Source: Trichoplax adhaerens (lineage: Eukaryota; Placozoa; Uniplacotomia; Trichoplacea; Trichoplacidae). Taken from it: DNA of 64,000 nt. Positions within the stretch are counted from its first letter, which is position 1, and each line of letters starts with the position of its first letter. Positions 25,651 through 39,468 of the stretch are shown here, in pieces. Both the position numbers and the translations under genes were made by a program. Location of the stretch: contig NW_002060947.1 in the NCBI RefSeq assembly GCF_000150275.1, forward strand, positions 7,806,482 through 7,870,481. Direction: 5' to 3'. The notes beneath the pieces were generated by a model. That model saw only the letters and a program-made list of their open reading frames with translations, did no database searches and was not told the origin of the DNA.

Positions 25651-28600
25651 AAATAGGATTTCACATGAGGAGAACAGTATATTTTTGGTAAAGTAATCGA
25701 TAGCTTAAGATTGTTTCTGATTTTTTTAATATTGCTCAGCACCATGGTAGCATCTAGAATAAAATTTCCTTTTTGAAGTACAGTAGAAAAAAGGAAGGAG
25801 GTAGAAATAAGAAGTCATAGTCAACAACTATTACTAGCCTTCACTTGCCTGTATCATCGATTCTGAAGTAAAGTCATTTTTCTCTTGCCAAGAGGATAGT
25901 AAGAGAGGATCACAGTCATTAAATTTGAAATAGTATGTTACCGTATTACGAAAACACCTACGGTGGGTGATATTATCGTTATATCATCATCGCTAATAAA
26001 GCATTTAGAATTAATCAATTCTTCTTTTCTAGACCATGTAGCAAAATTAGATGATAAAATTGTAGAATTTTGGCAAGATTGATCAGTGTTGTACAAGTCT
26101 TATGCAAAATTTTTGTCTAATTTTATCCTTATTATCGTATAATTTGCCTAGCTAAATGATGACAAAGCTACGGTTATAAAGTTGATGATGGTATAACAAG
26201 CTAAATTAAATATTGTCAGTCCTGGTAAGCAAATAGCTTCATCAACTAATCAGTTATTTCAATTTTTTGCAAATCAATCTTTTAAATATAGTATCCATTA
26301 CTCTTCGTTGCAAACAATATTGTAGACGATGCCTTTAGCTTCATAAATTGGAGAATAACCCATTAACATATCCAAAATTATTTAAAAAATGTATTTACAG
26401 TGATTGCATGAAACAATTATTTGATCATGGAAGATAACACAGTCTATTTTATCATACCATGTTTTACATGGTCATCTAAGGCCATTTTGATCAAGGGCTT
26501 TAAAACCAAGATTTTATTTAAACTTCAAAAGGCGGAAATTCCGTTCTCTCTTGCAATAGTTGACTATTTAATGTAAGTCAGTGATCATTTATACTGGGTT
26601 AATTCCAGTGTTAAAGCTGTCTTCTACAATTCTATTTCCATGATGTAATATAAAACTCGGTGGAACACGGAGAAGGAGTTTAACAGCCTTCATTTCGAGG
26701 AATCAAAGATTATTTTTATAAATGATGCCCATTTTAAGGGCCGATCAACGTAAAGGATGTTAAGCCTATACTTTCCATTTCCTTAAAAAGATTGTCTCAG
26801 AACCCTCTATTTGCGTCAAATAGCACCGGAAGGCATGCTAAACTAGTAATATAGTCGTTACCCATAGGTAGAATCATTTTAAATTGATCTTGGCTTCGTT
26901 AAGCATTTCATTTAGACATTGGTAATCAGTTTAATAGCATCTATGATGAACAGTTGATGATAACGATTGATGGGTAAACAGTCAACGTAGCCCAAGATAC
27001 AATTAGACGAGGTTAAAAGTTTAACTATGATAGAGTTATTTTTAATCTTTTTAAAATAAGAATGTTCGAATGATAGGTTACAACAGTCGTTGGTTATTAA
27101 TCCCTTCTACTTGCTTTCTTTCATCAATTTCAGCCAACGCTTTGACTAATGAATTCTATTTGAAATTAACCTACCATCACTTTTTGACTGGATCAATCAT
27201 CATAAAATTTACTCAAGCAGCTATCAAAATGAATATTTTACATTATCTTCTATTTTATCCTTCGACTGCATAGATACCAACTGAGATACGTAGGAAGGAT
27301 AGCTAAAAATCGTATTCAATTCTTAAATTAAGGCTATTCTTGTTGAGCTGAATCACGGACCTCGTTTAACTCTGTTAATCCATGAAGATGATGATCATCA
27401 TGATCGAAATGGCTTTTTATGATTCATTCCGATCAGCGTTGGTTCATCTGTGCTTGTGCGTCTATTTTTTCTTTGCGTTATTTGACATTGACATTATTTT
27501 AACTCAATCAGGCATAGAAAGAAATATAGCAACGACTGAATTTAGTAAAATAGATGGATTCCTAATGGAATCGATGGGAAATTAAATGAAAACAATGTCT
27601 AATAATAATGTAAAAAATAGGAAAACTCAACGATTAAAGTAACAAGATGCTTGAGTTTAATCGAATTTTTTCCGCAAGAATAGCTGTAAAAATTCAATCT
27701 CCTTCTATTGTAAGAGAGTGTACTGTAGTTTTCAACATTTGGATGTGGTTTAGTGTAGAATCTTTTTCTCCCCACCCCTTGAAGAAAATATTCTTTCCAC
27801 CTTTATTTTAATTGGTATCAATTGCTACAATTATCTATTCTACTAAATGAAAAAGAACTTACTTGCTTTAGGTATTTCATGAAGTGCGATAAGAAGTTTA
27901 GAAAAATAGCTTGACTACGGAGAAGTGGATAATGAAGAATAATATTAGCCTTTCCAAATGCAATAAATTGACATTCTTAACAGCATGAATACAAAAAAAG
28001 TATCTTCAAGCCCAAGTTAATTAACTGCTGGTCATCAAGTCTATACGATGTCGTAATTAGTTGGCCAAAAAACGATATAATAATATATTTAGTCTTTGTT
28101 CTACTTTATGTTCCAAGTAGAATTACATCTATATTATAATCAGTCAATATTGAAGGGGCACAAACACTAGCTTGGCCTATAGACTACGGTATAATGCCTC
28201 TACCCTATCCTCATCCTTTCCTATCGGTCAAAGAATAATTTGACTATAATAGACTGCAAGTTAACATACATTGCATATGGTTATCCTTGTTTTAGGCTTT
28301 TATTATACTAAGTAAAGAATACAATAGTAATAATACAGTAAAATATGCAAACTTTTATGGTTAATTGAAGATATCTACTTCTCATAACATATATTAGAAA
28401 TGTAGCTAGGAGAAAATAAACTATGGCTAGATGTATAAGATCAAATGACCTAGCTATGACTGTTGACGCGGTTTTTTTTATAAACTCGATCTTTCATCAT
28501 TTATAGAATAAATTTAAATTCAATTTCTGGACAAGATGGAATGCCATGACTGTAGCTACGATGACACTATTTTTTATATAATATCTATCTCTTTCCCACT

Positions 28601-29152
28601 AAATGACTACGCGACCGCGTAGTGATCTATTGCTAGCTTGAAATGATACTCATCGACATTGATCACTGTTTTATTGATTTAATAGCATGATTCTCCTTTT
28701 TCTTATATCCATATGAGTAATTGCCTTTCAATCTAGCAGTCAAAATGATATGGATTACTTTACTCTGATATCGTAGATGATATAGTATATCATTTCTCTC
28801 TTTATATAGGTATAGATGTCTACCGTATATATAGATCTGTTATATACAGTATATGTAGATATATGTAAACAGCTTTCTACTGTACTAGTTATGGATCCTT
28901 ATAAAACACTTATCAAAATCTTCCTAAGTAGCATGAATACTTGCATTCGTTACGCATTAACTACTAATTATTCGAAAACCTTCGTCAACTACTCTCTATT
29001 TCTATTGCCTTTATTTATGATGAATTGAATGTAAACGCTATTTTTGAAGACATTGACTATGTGCAAAACTAACATTTGAAATTCTCCTACATTTACAGCA
29101 TCTCGGTATCTAAACCAATCATCGCTAGCGGAAAGAATAGTTACTATAGTAA
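25651..29152. other. Spacer with decayed coding-like fragments
   Basis: No gene is supported. A 49-codon plus-strand frame at 26,427-26,576 (starting MEDNTVYFIIPC, ending ending IVDYLM) has protein-like composition and overlaps a GTAAGT donor. Around 26,670-26,740 an LRR-like phrase (SLHFEESKIIFINDAHFKG) follows, and frames at 27,070-27,273 and 27,382-27,585 are hydrophobic. Together they could be remnants of a receptor-like gene, but the order and frames do not make a model. A GC-rich perfect 8-bp inverted repeat lies at 28,606-28,623 in otherwise AT-rich DNA. Confidence 0.3.
28606..28623. repeat. GC-rich perfect inverted repeat
   Basis: ACTACGCG-AC-CGCGTAGT, two 8-bp arms with a 2-nt centre. 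It stands out because CpG-containing words are rare in the surrounding AT-rich spacer. Function unknown; a protein-binding palindrome is possible. Confidence 0.6.
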
Positions 29153-29359
29153 TTAATGAGCACGTGATCGACAATGACGCTTGGCTTGAACAGGAGGAGG
29201 AGAAGAAGGAGGAAAAGATGAAAAATAATATTGAAATAGCCCCTTCCAATGATGATGATGAATTTCCTGCATGACATGATTGATATAGAGATGTGAATAT
29301 CCTGATGAATATACATAGCTAATACGATTCAACTGATTATCAAAATATCTTTCCATCAA
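29153..29359 (-). CDS. Possible small ORF, 68 codons
   Basis: Minus-strand ATG frame starting MMERYFDNQLNRISY, with a His run, a proline-rich SFPPSSPPPVQ segment and a basic end (KRHCRSRAH). Two other minus-strand frames overlap it (one Ser/Cys/Phe-rich, one Leu-rich), so openness alone is weak evidence. No domain is recognised and there is no clear splicing partner. It could be a first exon or chance. Confidence 0.2.
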   Translation of the reverse strand: MMERYFDNQLNRISYVYSSGYSHLYINHVMQEIHHHHWKGLFQYYFSSFPPSSPPPVQAKRHCRSRAH

Positions 29360-29814
29360 CTATCATGAAAGATGCTGGTCGTTGGTTGGTTTAGGGATGC
29401 AATTGATCGACATCAACTAGAAATTAAATATAGATTGAACACAATTGGATCAAGAATGGATAGATAGTAGATAAAGGAAAGAATCAAGGATAGAAAGGAT
29501 AGTCTATGGTGAATCAGACTAAAATTCGTTAGTGGCGTGCTGATTATAGGAAATAGCTAAGTAATATTGTTGGAAAGTCGATCGCAATCAAAATACGTAG
29601 ATCATTCTATCCCGCTAGTTAAATAAGAGACAAGATCAATATTATTGCAATTTAAAGTCAATTAGAATGATTGAAAAATTATACGTAAACCATTGGTTCA
29701 GGGAAAGAATCCAATCATGTAACCAATATTTTAAAGTGAATTAAAAATGGATGCTAAGAAAATGGCTTAGGTAGACTATTCATCGATAGGATATGACCTT
29801 GAAATTAAATTAGA
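29360..29814. other. AT-rich spacer
   Basis: Nothing recognised. The sequence has many GAT/AAG words and short imperfect duplications leading into the repeats that follow. Confidence 0.4.
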
Positions 29815-30640
29815 AATGAATTTGATAGTCGATACCAGCTGAAAATCAGCATACTTTATAATCGAATGGTGATGAGAATAAGTTAGAGACTGATAAAAGG
29901 ATGAGATTAATTAGAAACGAGTTCAATAGGCGATACCGACTGAAAATCGATGTACTTTATGATCGAATTGCGACAAGAATAAGTCAAATACTGACGAGAG
30001 TAAGGAACAAAAATAAATATAATACGAAATTCATCTAAGATTACATCATTCTAGCTAATATGAAAACTCCGATTCACATTGATTAAAAATTGAACTGAAT
30101 TATGTCAGTAATAAGAGTAAGGCCGACGGATACATAAAAACAAAATTTAACTACAATATTAAATCCTTCCTATATAGTATTATTCTAGCTAATGTGGAAA
30201 ATTCCTATTCACATTGTTTAAAAATTGAAACTAATTACATCAGCGAAGGGAGTAAGGTAGTGAAAGCATAAAAAATGCAAGTGCAAAGGCTATTATCAGA
30301 AACACGATAGAATATAATTATAAAATAAAACCCATCCAATATAGTATTATTCTAGCTTATATGGAAAATTAATATTCATATCGATTGGGAACTGAGCTTG
30401 ATTACGTCAGTAAAGGGAATAAGGCAGTGGACGCATGAAAAATAGAGAGACAAATTGTTTCCATCAGAAACGCCACCGAACACAACTGCAACATAAAATT
30501 CATCTAATATAGCATTATTTTAGCTAATATGGAAAACTTATATCGATAGCGATCAATTAAAATCTGAAATTGATCACATCAGCAAAGGGAGTAAGGTAGT
30601 GGATGGATGCACAAAAAATGAGAAGGATAAAGGCTGTCAC
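29815..30640. repeat. Two adjacent tandem repeat families
   Basis: First, a unit of about 110-115 bp occurs twice (29,815-30,010) around the phrase CGATACC-ACTGAAAATC-GATGTACTTTAT-ATCGAAT. Second, a unit anchored on ATTATTCTAGCTAATATGGAAAA occurs at about 30,050, 30,183, 30,351 and 30,519 (spacings about 133, 168, 168). It is followed each time by TCA-CAGCAAAGGGAGTAAGGTAGTGGA. The size step from 133 to 168 reflects an insertion in the last units. No coding potential. Confidence 0.8.
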
Positions 30641-30761
30641 CAGTAACTCGATATGATCTTAAAGGGTGAAAAATTCAGACAGACGTTTGCAATTAGGCGA
30701 AATTAATTAAAAGATTGGTTTTGAATTAGTACTTTTAGTCAAATTTATAAAAAATAATCAC

Positions 30762-32256
30762 TCAATGTAGGGGAAAGAAGGAAGGAAGGAATAAATACTG
30801 TTGAAAATCTTTAAAATCAAATGTAATTTGAAGTCGCCAATTGAAATTAGTCAAGTCTGCTGCTTGATCAATAATAACAACAGCTTTTCCAACAATAACA
30901 CCATTTCTAATTGGGTGGATTGAAAGGGTACAATAACAACTTATTGATAAATGATTATAAAGTAGGTGTAGTTTTCAGTTTGATAAGCAATAGCCATCAT
31001 AAAATTTTAATTAGACTGTTTAAGAAAGACTAGGAAAGGGATGAGACGTAATCACCTTTTCAAATTGCTATCGCGGTGATATAATTTGTAATAGACAAGA
31101 AAGCAGTATTCTATTAGGGTTACATAGTCCATTACACGATGGTAAATGATGCCCTTCGTTTTCCATGCTATTCATAAACAGGAATAATTTTATAATATTT
31201 TTATCATGTACGATAGTATAATTAGGCTATTCTAAGTGCTATACTATTGATTAATAGATCGAATTGTGTTTCTCAAGACAGAAATTACACTTTTCTAATC
31301 TTGTAAATCAGCCAGGGCTTGGATTTAGTAATATTGATAATTATATATGAATAGCTTTATATCGATATCTCAACATTTACTAAATAACAATCGCTTCTGT
31401 GACTATCAGGACATCTACAATATTGCTTGATTTTTATAATTTTTGTAAACCTTCTATGCCCTAATTACACGGAATTTTCTTAACTATTTTTTTATAATTT
31501 ATGGTATTGGTGGAATTGATGGTAGCAAAATCTAAAATGGAATAGATTTATGGCAGTTCCTATAACACTGACTAAAAATGAGATATGAAAGAGAATTAAG
31601 CAACTCCTTCCCAGATTACATTAAATTTTTTTGTAAGGATAATTCCCAAGCAGTAAGAAAAAGTGAGAAAAGATTTAATCTTCATCTATAAACTATTAAG
31701 TAGGGCAGCTTTACGTCTTGAATTTATCAAAATCGCGCATTGTAAACTGAAATTTTAACTTCGATTATGGCTAAAATGTGTAATTAAATCAATTTAAACA
31801 AGATAGCTTAAAAGACATTTTGCAATTCTTTTCCAGTTTAAATTGCATAGGTTATTACTACAGTATTAGGTCATAACAAAGGAAGACATCTAAGTAGTTC
31901 AGAACGAGTAAGATTAATACCAAAGATATCAATTTAATCCAAAATCTGAAATTTCTAATAATTTAAAGTATAAATATCTAACGTTTGATAGCGAAAGAAA
32001 TCAAGGTTGACAAGAATTAGGCTCCGATTGACCTAATGAAATTTTTTGAAGAGGATAAACTGAAAGAGCTTTCATATCGGTATTTCTAGATTATATTTAT
32101 TATCATAGCAATAAAACGAAAATGAGCGGTAATAAAACAATACCTGAAAAATTTTCCACAAATGCATGAATTTAATCTCGAAATTTCCAAAGAATAAACT
32201 GACTGGAGCATCGGGATATACTTGTATATTGCTGGAAATCTTGCAGTGCAAGCAAC
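30762..32256 (-). CDS. Candidate two-exon gene fragment, unknown protein
   Basis: A candidate exon at 32256-32144 has a good acceptor (TTTATCATTACAG) and donor (CAG|GTATTG). It can be read without stops in two frames, one starting VACTARFPAIYKYIP and the other CLHCKISSNIQVYPDAP. The first leaves two bases that join in phase to a terminal exon 30906-30762, which has a pyrimidine-rich acceptor ending CCCAATTAG. That exon reads NGVIVGKAVVIDQAADLTNF, then NWRLQITFDF, and a TGA stop. The second exon looks convincingly protein-like. I do not recognise the family. The start is not found, and the 1.2 kb intron plus the unassigned reading frame keep this tentative. Confidence 0.3.
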
Positions 32257-35200
32257 CTGTAATGATAAAACTCGGGTCAATATAATATAGTAATAATGTT
32301 AATGTAAAAGGTGGCATTACATTTTTATACTGCTACGATTACAATATTTAGCATCAAGAGATATAATATAAAGATTTACCGAAGACTCATGATGATGTCA
32401 TAGACGGTATCAAGAATTTATTTCGTAGCAACTTAAATAAAATTTATTTAACTAACAACATACTACATTTATTTTTCCTGGACCGAATCAATAAGTATAA
32501 AGAAACATACCGTGGATATCATTCAGCAACCCATGACGACTAATAAGATTATGATATCAAGTGAATCAATCTGGAAAGAAATAATCAAGTTGATAGAGAT
32601 GAAGCTTCTTAAAGTTGCACGGATTAGGACGGAGAGAATTCAGCAAATTGGAATATTTCCAATAACAATTAATATAAATGTGGAAGCAGATGAATTGATC
32701 GGTTTTATCGAATAAAATAGAAATAGTGAAGGGAACATATTGTATACGTATACCCTATAGGAGAAGATACAATTTTATGCCAACGATGGCTCGTTAAACA
32801 AGTAACAGAAAGCATAATGATTACTAATGGCTTATTATTGAACTTCTAATTTGATGCTACTCAATGTTTCTGTAAATTATATTCTTTTCTTATTCATTTG
32901 GATTTAATCAAATACATGTCTAGATTAAATAAAATTCCACTTAACTCGTAAGTGATAGGACAGCGTCGCTAATTAATACGGTAGCTATTATATTAATATG
33001 CTAATCATTCTTAAATAGATCAAAATATCAAGTGCTACTACAATTGTTGGAAAGGAAGGGATGAGATTGGATGAAGAATTAGTAATTAAATTGTTTGATG
33101 TATATATACGTAGAACTGGAAGTGTTAGTAAGATTTGAATAAATGATAACAGCGTCTATAGACGCAAAATGGCAACGAATTGAAAAGTAGACGGAAGTTG
33201 GCCTATTCAAACGCCTAAAAATTATCGACAAAAGCTAGATATAAAGCACTTGTAGTGTCAAAAGAATGCAATTTATAATTTGATGTTGTGTTGAACTAAT
33301 ATTAGTCTGATTTAAATTATTCAGGTGATTACGGGTAGCAACTCACCTACTAAGCATGTTAATTATATCTTGTATAAATTCGTTTGTTAGGCTTCGTTAT
33401 ATAAGTCATGGGATAATGATGGCATACTGCAATAAGATTTCATAGTTAGATTAATACAAATATAAACAGGATTATTGATCCGTAGTTTACCTAACCATTT
33501 CAGTGAATCTTGCTATTTTAGCACAAACTTTCAAAAATTATACAAACTCTGGTGTAGATATGAATTAGTTTAAATGAATAGGTTATTAAATCATAGTCTA
33601 CAATTGCTTTATTAAGCATAACTGACAATTCTCCATAAAGTGCTATATTTCATATTACTACCATGCTTTTAGAATACAACTACTTTAATTAGCTAAAATC
33701 AATACACCTTTAATTTGCTATTTTTACTTAATTCTATCGGATTAAAGACATATCGTTGCATATAAAATTTAATGTGCCCTTTCGATTTGTTCCGAATTAT
33801 GAACTACTTCGTCTAATTTGTTATGATATAATTCACTATCTTGCAAGTAAATTTCAGTAATACAGGGTTAAATATTTGCATAATTGGATAATTAGTCATT
33901 AGGATACTCAAAAACTAGTAGAATTACAAGCAAAAATCTTGCAAACGTTTATTACTTCACTTATAATAAGATTAAAAAATATTTTCGAATTCAATCTACA
34001 TGAAAAGCAAAAGATTAATTATATTTATTAGCCGAGGGCTATCTTTATACTAAATACTTAACCAATGATACGCTCCGGTGTTTTAATCTATTATAAAATA
34101 TTCGGTTATCTTCGTAATCGAGAATATGGACCATTATTACTTAACTAAACTTGCCTAATCTAAACTAATTAGATTTTCCTAGATAAGTAACAATAATTAA
34201 GAAATGCACTTTCGGAATCTTCTAACTATATCTTTATTCTATAAAATACAAGTCTAATTTAATATTCAAAATCGATCATTTAAATAGCTTTTCTAGCCAT
34301 AAAACCGGTTTGCGATGTGTGATATATTTCGACCAATAAGACTTCGTGAATACATTAAATTATTTCTAGTCTAATCCAATGAATTTTTAATATTACTATA
34401 GACTATATGTTTTCTCTAGCTTATAATTAATAAAATTTATATTGAATTTACCATTGACAATTCATATACTATATTTAGTATAATTTAATCGGTATTAGGA
34501 ACAGGTTTGTATCGGCTATATTAAGACGTAAAATAATTCATGCACATACCCAAATTAATAACTATCTTATCGTGATACATATGCATGTCTAAATTAAGTA
34601 AGATATCATTCATCACGGTAGATTCACTACCGTGACAGACTATATACGTATATGGCTAGATATTAAACGATATTAGTATTCCAATATTAATTTGATTTGA
34701 TGAAACCTGATATTGGGTAGAAAATAAATAATTAAATAGTCTTGAGATTCTATTTCTAAGAGATAGAAAACTGACTACCATTTAGGAATCAACATATTGT
34801 ATTGTACATACTAACTGTACAGTAGTGCGTATATTAATTACTTGTATAAATTTTACAGCAAATGTGAAACCAAGTAAACTTCGTATATGTTACGGATCAA
34901 TGCTATTATCTTTACGATTTGTGTTCCGAGAGTAGCTGGTAAAAATTAATCTTTTTATTCATCAAGTTGTGCTTATATACTTCTACTAATAACACAACAT
35001 GCCATCATGATACGCGAACTTCTCTATCTAAATTTAGGACTATGATTTAAGCTATGCTGTCTCATATAATAAAATCTTACACAGCCATATTAAGAGTTAC
35101 ACACAATTATACATTAATATCAAATCTCACTCATCTAACTTACTGTATAGTTGTAATTACTTAATCTTTAAAATACTGTGTATATCATCATACACTAATT

Positions 35201-38200
35201 ACTAGTATAAATCTTGCAGTAAATTCCAATTGAACTGTGCATATTATTTTATTGCAGATTATTTTACAGAAATACGTATACTACCTGTAATTAATAGAAT
35301 AATATTTATAGTAGATGTGGATTGAACTACATATTCAATCTTATTACAGATTGGTTTCAATTTTCGAATTCACTTTAATCTTTATTGTAGAGTTAAGCTA
35401 AATCTTAGCTGGCGTGTAATATCATTAGAGAACAAGGAAAAAGTAATTAGAGTAGTGGTAATGAAGACATATAAATTGCAAAACAAGTTGTATTGAAATT
35501 CTTGCAGATAATTTCAGTTGGTCTAATTTACATTACATATTGTAATTAATATAAGTGCTACACAATTTCATAAATCTGCAATGATTTTTAAGCTTTTTTG
35601 TTAAAGATTTCTATAAGTTTTTACTTCAAAGTCAAAACAGTAAATTTGGAAGTAGCGGTACTTTAAGTTTTAAACCATAAACAATCTCAGTGCAAAAGAA
35701 AATCAATGTCATCATGGACGAATGTAAACTACAATCACCTTGTACAACAAAAGGGTAGATAAATTATGTGCTTATCCTGCGTTTTTGTTTTTTAATTTCT
35801 TTCGGGCTGGGAGGCTTTATCTATGAGTATATTATAAATTAGTATATGGTAACAGTACATTGGAAATAGATTGTCATTGATGCTGACTAATTGTTTTCAT
35901 CTAACCCTTCAGAGTATCTTTTTATTAATAGCATAGGAATGATAATAGAAGAGAAAAATGTCAATATTATTAGTAATATGTATAATTAACTAGCCAGGTG
36001 CATAAGCCAATTGCAGATTGTTTTTTCCTCGCCAATCAACTTACTATTGTTCACTTTAAATTGATTTGGTTGCACTTTAGACTTTTCCAAATTTTTATCC
36101 ATTCAAATAAACAAAAATAACAAACAACAACAATGAAAAAATAAGAATACCTAAGAACAAAAATAAATTCATAATATTGCAACGACAAATGGATGTTGAT
36201 CTAATTGTTATGACATAATTCCTAGCGTATTTTCCTCAAAAATTGGCAACTGATCGAACGTTAGATGATAGTAATGCAGCTAAATCAAGTTTAGCAGATT
36301 GCCGATGGCATGAAATATGCATACACAAGGGTAAAATTAAATGCAAAATGTAAAGGAATTATCATTTAAGATGGATTATTGAATTAACTCGGCTAAATGT
36401 AACCTACATTCAGTGACTAGAAAAGGAATAAGAATTATTTTTTTGTCTCTTAAAATGAATTAGAATATAGTAGAGACCATCGATTATTTTAAAACCAATT
36501 TAATTTGTCAAATTTATTCGTAATATTGCATTAAGAAATTCGTTATTGGATCTTTATTAAGTGGTGTAGGCGATTATTGAATGTGTTCGTGCCATAAACT
36601 TACTCTTGCGAACTGACTCAATAGTTACAGTTGATATTATCGTATTGAGTCAAAACTATTTTATTAATGCTACTATATGGTAGAGAAGATTATCTGCAAA
36701 GTACGGTGAATTGTAAATAACGTACTGAGCTAGCATTTGCTTGCTCTTTCTTATAGATTCTTGCTGTAGTCTGGCGGTGCAAATTTGCCTGTCGTCTAAT
36801 ATCATCGATTAACTAATCTCAAATCTCTATCAAAGATGAGCAATGCAATCTAAATGAATTATCAAAATTTACGTCGTACAGAGATAACTTTAGAACAGTT
36901 CATAAGCCATCGGATATACTTTCTGTTATATCGATTTAATAAACAATCCTAAGCTATTCAATCTAATTTAAAAATCGAATTCTCATAAATATTATTTGCT
37001 ATTGAATTTAGTTTGCTAACAACTATTCGTAGTCAACAATGCCTAATATTGGTAAGCAAGCTTCTTTTCATATTAGTATCGCTACTAGATCTATTATTAG
37101 AAACTCAACTATATCAAAAATAGCCGCCTACACGATCAAATTTGCAGTGATTCACGTAGTATCACCAAAATACAAAAGATATTTCTTGGATATCGTTTGA
37201 ATAATTATCATCGGATAATATATGTTACTAGTAAAGGTATTAATGGCAGCCTTCTCCTAGAATATATATTCTAATATTAATACCTCTTGATTATTTTGTA
37301 TAATGAAGCCCTTAAGGTAACGTAATTATGTAGTGATAGCTGAATACATATGATAATGTAATCATAAAATCAAGCAAAGACTAGAAAGCATTTTATCTAA
37401 ACTTTGAATAGCGTTAAGCCCCTAGATGCTGTTGTTAATTAAATAATAAACGTTAATTCCCCTAGATCGTTTACTGGCTGTACACACATACGATTTGGAA
37501 GCATTTCTTTCTGGGCTATTTTAAATAATAGAAACCCTCATGGATATGGTCATTAATGTGATAGATAGTAATCTGCGAATACATTTACCGTATACTCATT
37601 GAATACAGTACATAGAATAGCACAGCATCCATTTCTTTCGATACTGCTTTAAATAATGAAAATCCTCCTCATGTATTATGTTATTAAATAGATAAAGACA
37701 AAATACAGTAATTTTTGATATGATTATAGACAAATATATATTGAAACCTAGCTGACGCCTAATGAACATAAATTTTTTTCTATGTGATAAACAGGAGGCT
37801 TTTTATAGGATCTCTTTCATAAGAGCTGCTTCTACAAAATATGGCGCTATAATAGATTGATTTATTTGTTTTTATATTTATTTCATTCAAGATACTCTCG
37901 CGATCTATTTCAGTTATAGTCTGCACGAATTGAACGCACATAGTCAATTGTTGAATAGTTTTAGAACATATAATATCTCATTTAATCTTAATTTACGGTA
38001 TCCAATTTCTATAACTTACTTTCACGGGTGCGGTGTTAATCTGATCGATTATAATTCACTCATTACAAATAGATTAGACTTTGAGAACTTTTAAAAAATA
38101 TTATTATAAGGTCAAAATTCGATAGAACTCGCAAAGTTTCAGTACCAGATATCCAAAAAGCCAAGAAACTGTAACCCCTATAGCACTATCAATGTTAATT

Positions 38201-38430
38201 AATTTTTTTTAGCAGATACTTCATTTAATCATATTAAACTTAATGAAATCCCCTTTGCAAAAGTATTACAGCCACTTAAAACTGGCAATATTCAATTTAA
38301 ACTATTAATTAGAGGTCTTTTTGATATGTCCTCTCATTTAAGATATTATAGATCAATTTTAAATATTCAACAATAGTGTGATAAAACAGATCACGAAATT
38401 CCAGGAATTGTATAATATTAGATCTCTATT
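32257..38430. other. Long AT-rich spacer without credible genes
   Basis: About 6 kb with dense stops in all frames. Only weak items: a 67-codon plus frame at 32,512-32,715 (charged, helical-looking), and a minus-strand open stretch near 33,075-33,215 after a TTTTAG acceptor-like site. A perfect 9-bp hairpin TCACGGTAG-ATTCA-CTACCGTGA lies at 34,613-34,635. No RNA gene, transposon terminus or conserved domain was recognised. Confidence 0.4.
34613..34635. repeat. Perfect 9-bp hairpin
   Basis: TCACGGTAG, a 5-nt loop ATTCA, and CTACCGTGA. It is an isolated perfect inverted repeat in the gene-poor spacer. Function unknown. Confidence 0.6.
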
Positions 38431-38700
38431 AGATCTTCATATGATGATAATCTGTACGTAGTTCTAATCTGGCTGAATACAACGACTAGAAAGATTTTTA
38501 GATAGCACCATCGAATAGCCTACAATTATCTGCTTATACACTCTTGGCAAATAAGAACTTTACTTGGTCTTTATAAAAGATAATCCGTATACAGCACGAT
38601 CTTAGCTGAATACAGCTATCAGAACGACTTTTATAAGGAACTACCAAATAATCTACAGTTCTTGATTATATGCTTTTCCCAAATTTTACAGCTATAATCG
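38431..38700. repeat. Imperfect direct duplication, about 135 bp
   Basis: GATAATC-GTA-A-G near 38,445 and 38,579, each followed by TCTTAGCTGAATACA-like and then AGATTTTTA/GACTTTTATA text and a CTACA(A/G)TT-T element. The two copies are diverged. Confidence 0.55.
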
Positions 38701-38875
38701 TTTTGGCAATATTCTACACTATTATAAAATTATTTAGGTTCTGATTAACGATACATGCTACGGCGAATTATTTACAGGTTATTAAGGTAACAGCTATAGT
38801 ATTTACTATATAAAAGGTCATCTGCATTCTAGCATAGAATTCTCAATTTATGTTATATAATTATGAGCTAATACA

Positions 38876-39386
38876 TATACTCTATGATAAATAGAGTAAG
38901 CTACGTTACCATACATACCAAACATGCCCAACAATCTACAATTCAATATTATGTTCGGTTATATTTAGATAACATGAAATAGTAATCAACCGCTAGATTA
39001 TTGCACGCACAATTTATCATAACAGTTTCAAATCATTATTACAATATTTAATGGTTACTGGATTCTATTTAGCGTCATATTTTTAAATTTGATCATAGGG
39101 CTGTGTGCGAAACAATTCTAAATTCTTGAATGAACTCAACTATAGTATTTATGTAGATATTCTCATCGACTAATCTCAACATTCTATTCCATATAGTAGC
39201 CAACATAAAATCTTTATTTTGGTGCATGATTTCGAACTACTATATATACTCTATCATGAATAGGGTCAGCTACGCTACCGTACATCACAATAAATGTGGC
39301 CGATAATTTTCAACCCAATGCTAAATTAGGTTACATACCTGTAAAATAAAGTTGCAATCAACCGTTAGATTATGTACGCACAATTA
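38876..39386. repeat. Direct repeat of about 369 bp abutting the assembly gap
   Basis: TATACTCTAT-ATGAATAG-GT-AGCTACG-TACC begins at 38,876 and again at 39,245. Both copies run on to GTAATCAACCG-TAGATTAT-CACGCACAATT, ending at 39,016 and at 39,386, where the second copy is cut by the run of N. This strongly suggests the gap is an unresolved tandem duplication. Confidence 0.75.
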
Positions 39387-39468
39387 NNNNNNNNNNNNNN
39401 NNNNNNNNNNNNNNNNNNNNNNNNNNNNNNNNNNNNNNNNNNNNNNNNNNNNNNNNNNNNNNNNNNNN
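39387..39468. other. Assembly gap (82 N)
   Basis: A run of 82 N that interrupts the second copy of a 369-bp direct repeat. The nominal length may be an estimate; whole repeat units could be missing. Confidence 0.99.

Noticed and set aside
26427-27585. A receptor (GPCR-like) gene in the 26-27 kb block
   Set aside because: Hydrophobic and LRR-like pieces occur in the wrong order and in different frames, with no recognisable conserved motif.
28816-29316. Leader-like frames on both strands (Ser/Phe and Leu runs)
   Set aside because: The hydrophobic runs are other-frame readings of a simple GGA/TCC-rich stretch; three minus-strand frames overlap, so none is favoured on openness alone.
32379-32440. 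Apparent exon with donor CTTCG|GTAAAT on the minus strand upstream of the orphan gene
   Set aside because: All three frames downstream of the only nearby acceptor contain a stop.
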